DNA from: Robiginitomaculum sp.
Lineage (GTDB): Bacteria; Pseudomonadota; Alphaproteobacteria; Caulobacterales; Maricaulaceae
DNA length: 5,784 bases
Assembly (NCBI GenBank): GCA_027071965.1
Contig: JALSYJ010000019.1
Location: 1-5,784, forward strand
Reading direction: 5' to 3'
Below the pieces are notes generated by a model. The model was not told the origin of the DNA. It saw only the letters and a program-made list of their open reading frames with translations, and ran no database searches. A program made the translations under genes and the position numbers. Shown piece by piece: positions 5,569 through 5,784 of the stretch (position 1 is its first letter; each line of letters starts with the position of its first letter).

Positions 5569-5784
5569 TTAAATAAGATAAGAATGGTCTTGTAAAATCC
5601 TGGCAGCAACTTCCAAAAAACCATCGGCGCCATCACCTTTGGTCAAATATTTGGGCATGTCCTCTGCCTCCATTGAATATTCGGTTACACTTTTCATACC
5701 GACGGACAAATCAAAACGCCTGAACATTGGTGCATCATTGGGGGAATCCCCTGTATAAATTGCCTTATCCAATATATCTTGCAC
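5569..5784 (-). CDS. C-terminal part of a HAD-superfamily phosphatase (partial)
   Basis: The last 71 codons of a gene entering from the right edge; the GTG at the edge is an internal Val codon, not a start. YTGDSPNDAPMF (residues 10-21 of the fragment) is HAD motif IV, whose two Asp residues bind the catalytic magnesium. The following LSVGMKSVTEY and YLTKGDGADGFLEVAARIL match the end of Cof/sucrose-phosphatase-like (HAD-IIB) enzymes, which dephosphorylate small phosphorylated sugars or related metabolites. The nucleophile motif DxDxT and the cap domain lie outside the window, so the substrate is unknown. It ends 11 bp before the phosphatidyltransferase start and probably shares its transcript. 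Confidence 0.85.
   Translation of the reverse strand: MQDILDKAIYTGDSPNDAPMFRRFDLSVGMKSVTEYSMEAEDMPKYLTKGDGADGFLEVAARILQDHSYLI

Overview
This window looks like a chromosomal segment of an alphaproteobacterium with moderate GC. The evidence is the alphaproteobacterial style of the OmpR/EnvZ-type pair, an aminotransferase resembling the short Rhodobacter/Rhizobium-type branched-chain enzymes, and a soluble globin-coupled chemoreceptor ending in FLETIRAA. I cannot place it below class. I see no tRNA, rRNA, insertion sequence, CRISPR array or phage gene.

Layout from left to right: (1) Bases 1-105 are probably the 3' end of an unidentified plus-strand gene. (2) Bases 106-335 are intergenic between two convergent genes. 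They hold a compact array of four imperfect repeats (140-269, period 34-36 bp) flanked by two weak hairpin-plus-T-tract terminator candidates. (3) A two-component operon lies on the minus strand: an OmpR-family response regulator (2416 to 1691), then a membrane-bound EnvZ-type histidine kinase (1694 to 336). They overlap by four bases (GTGA). (4) A 162-bp divergent control region separates that operon from a plus-strand branched-chain aminotransferase gene (2579-3454). It contains a perfect 6+5+6 inverted repeat. (5) A strong hairpin overlapping the aminotransferase stop codon separates it from the convergent gene. (6) A soluble globin-coupled methyl-accepting protein (4857 to 3493, minus) is a candidate haem-based oxygen or gas sensor for chemotaxis. 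(7) A 154-bp spacer with several palindromes follows. (8) A minus-strand pair closes the window: the end of a HAD-superfamily phosphatase running off the right edge, then a CDP-alcohol phosphatidyltransferase (PgsA type) 11 bp downstream, probably one operon.

Working together: the kinase and regulator form a complete phosphorelay from envelope signal to transcription. They share a divergent promoter region with the aminotransferase gene, so regulation of one by the other is possible but not shown. The globin-MCP needs chemotaxis partners (CheA/CheW) that are not encoded here. The phosphatase/phosphatidyltransferase pair could act in one phospholipid or head-group pathway. The protein-coding genes belong to recognisable families. 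The least explained part is the structured repeat array at 140-269.
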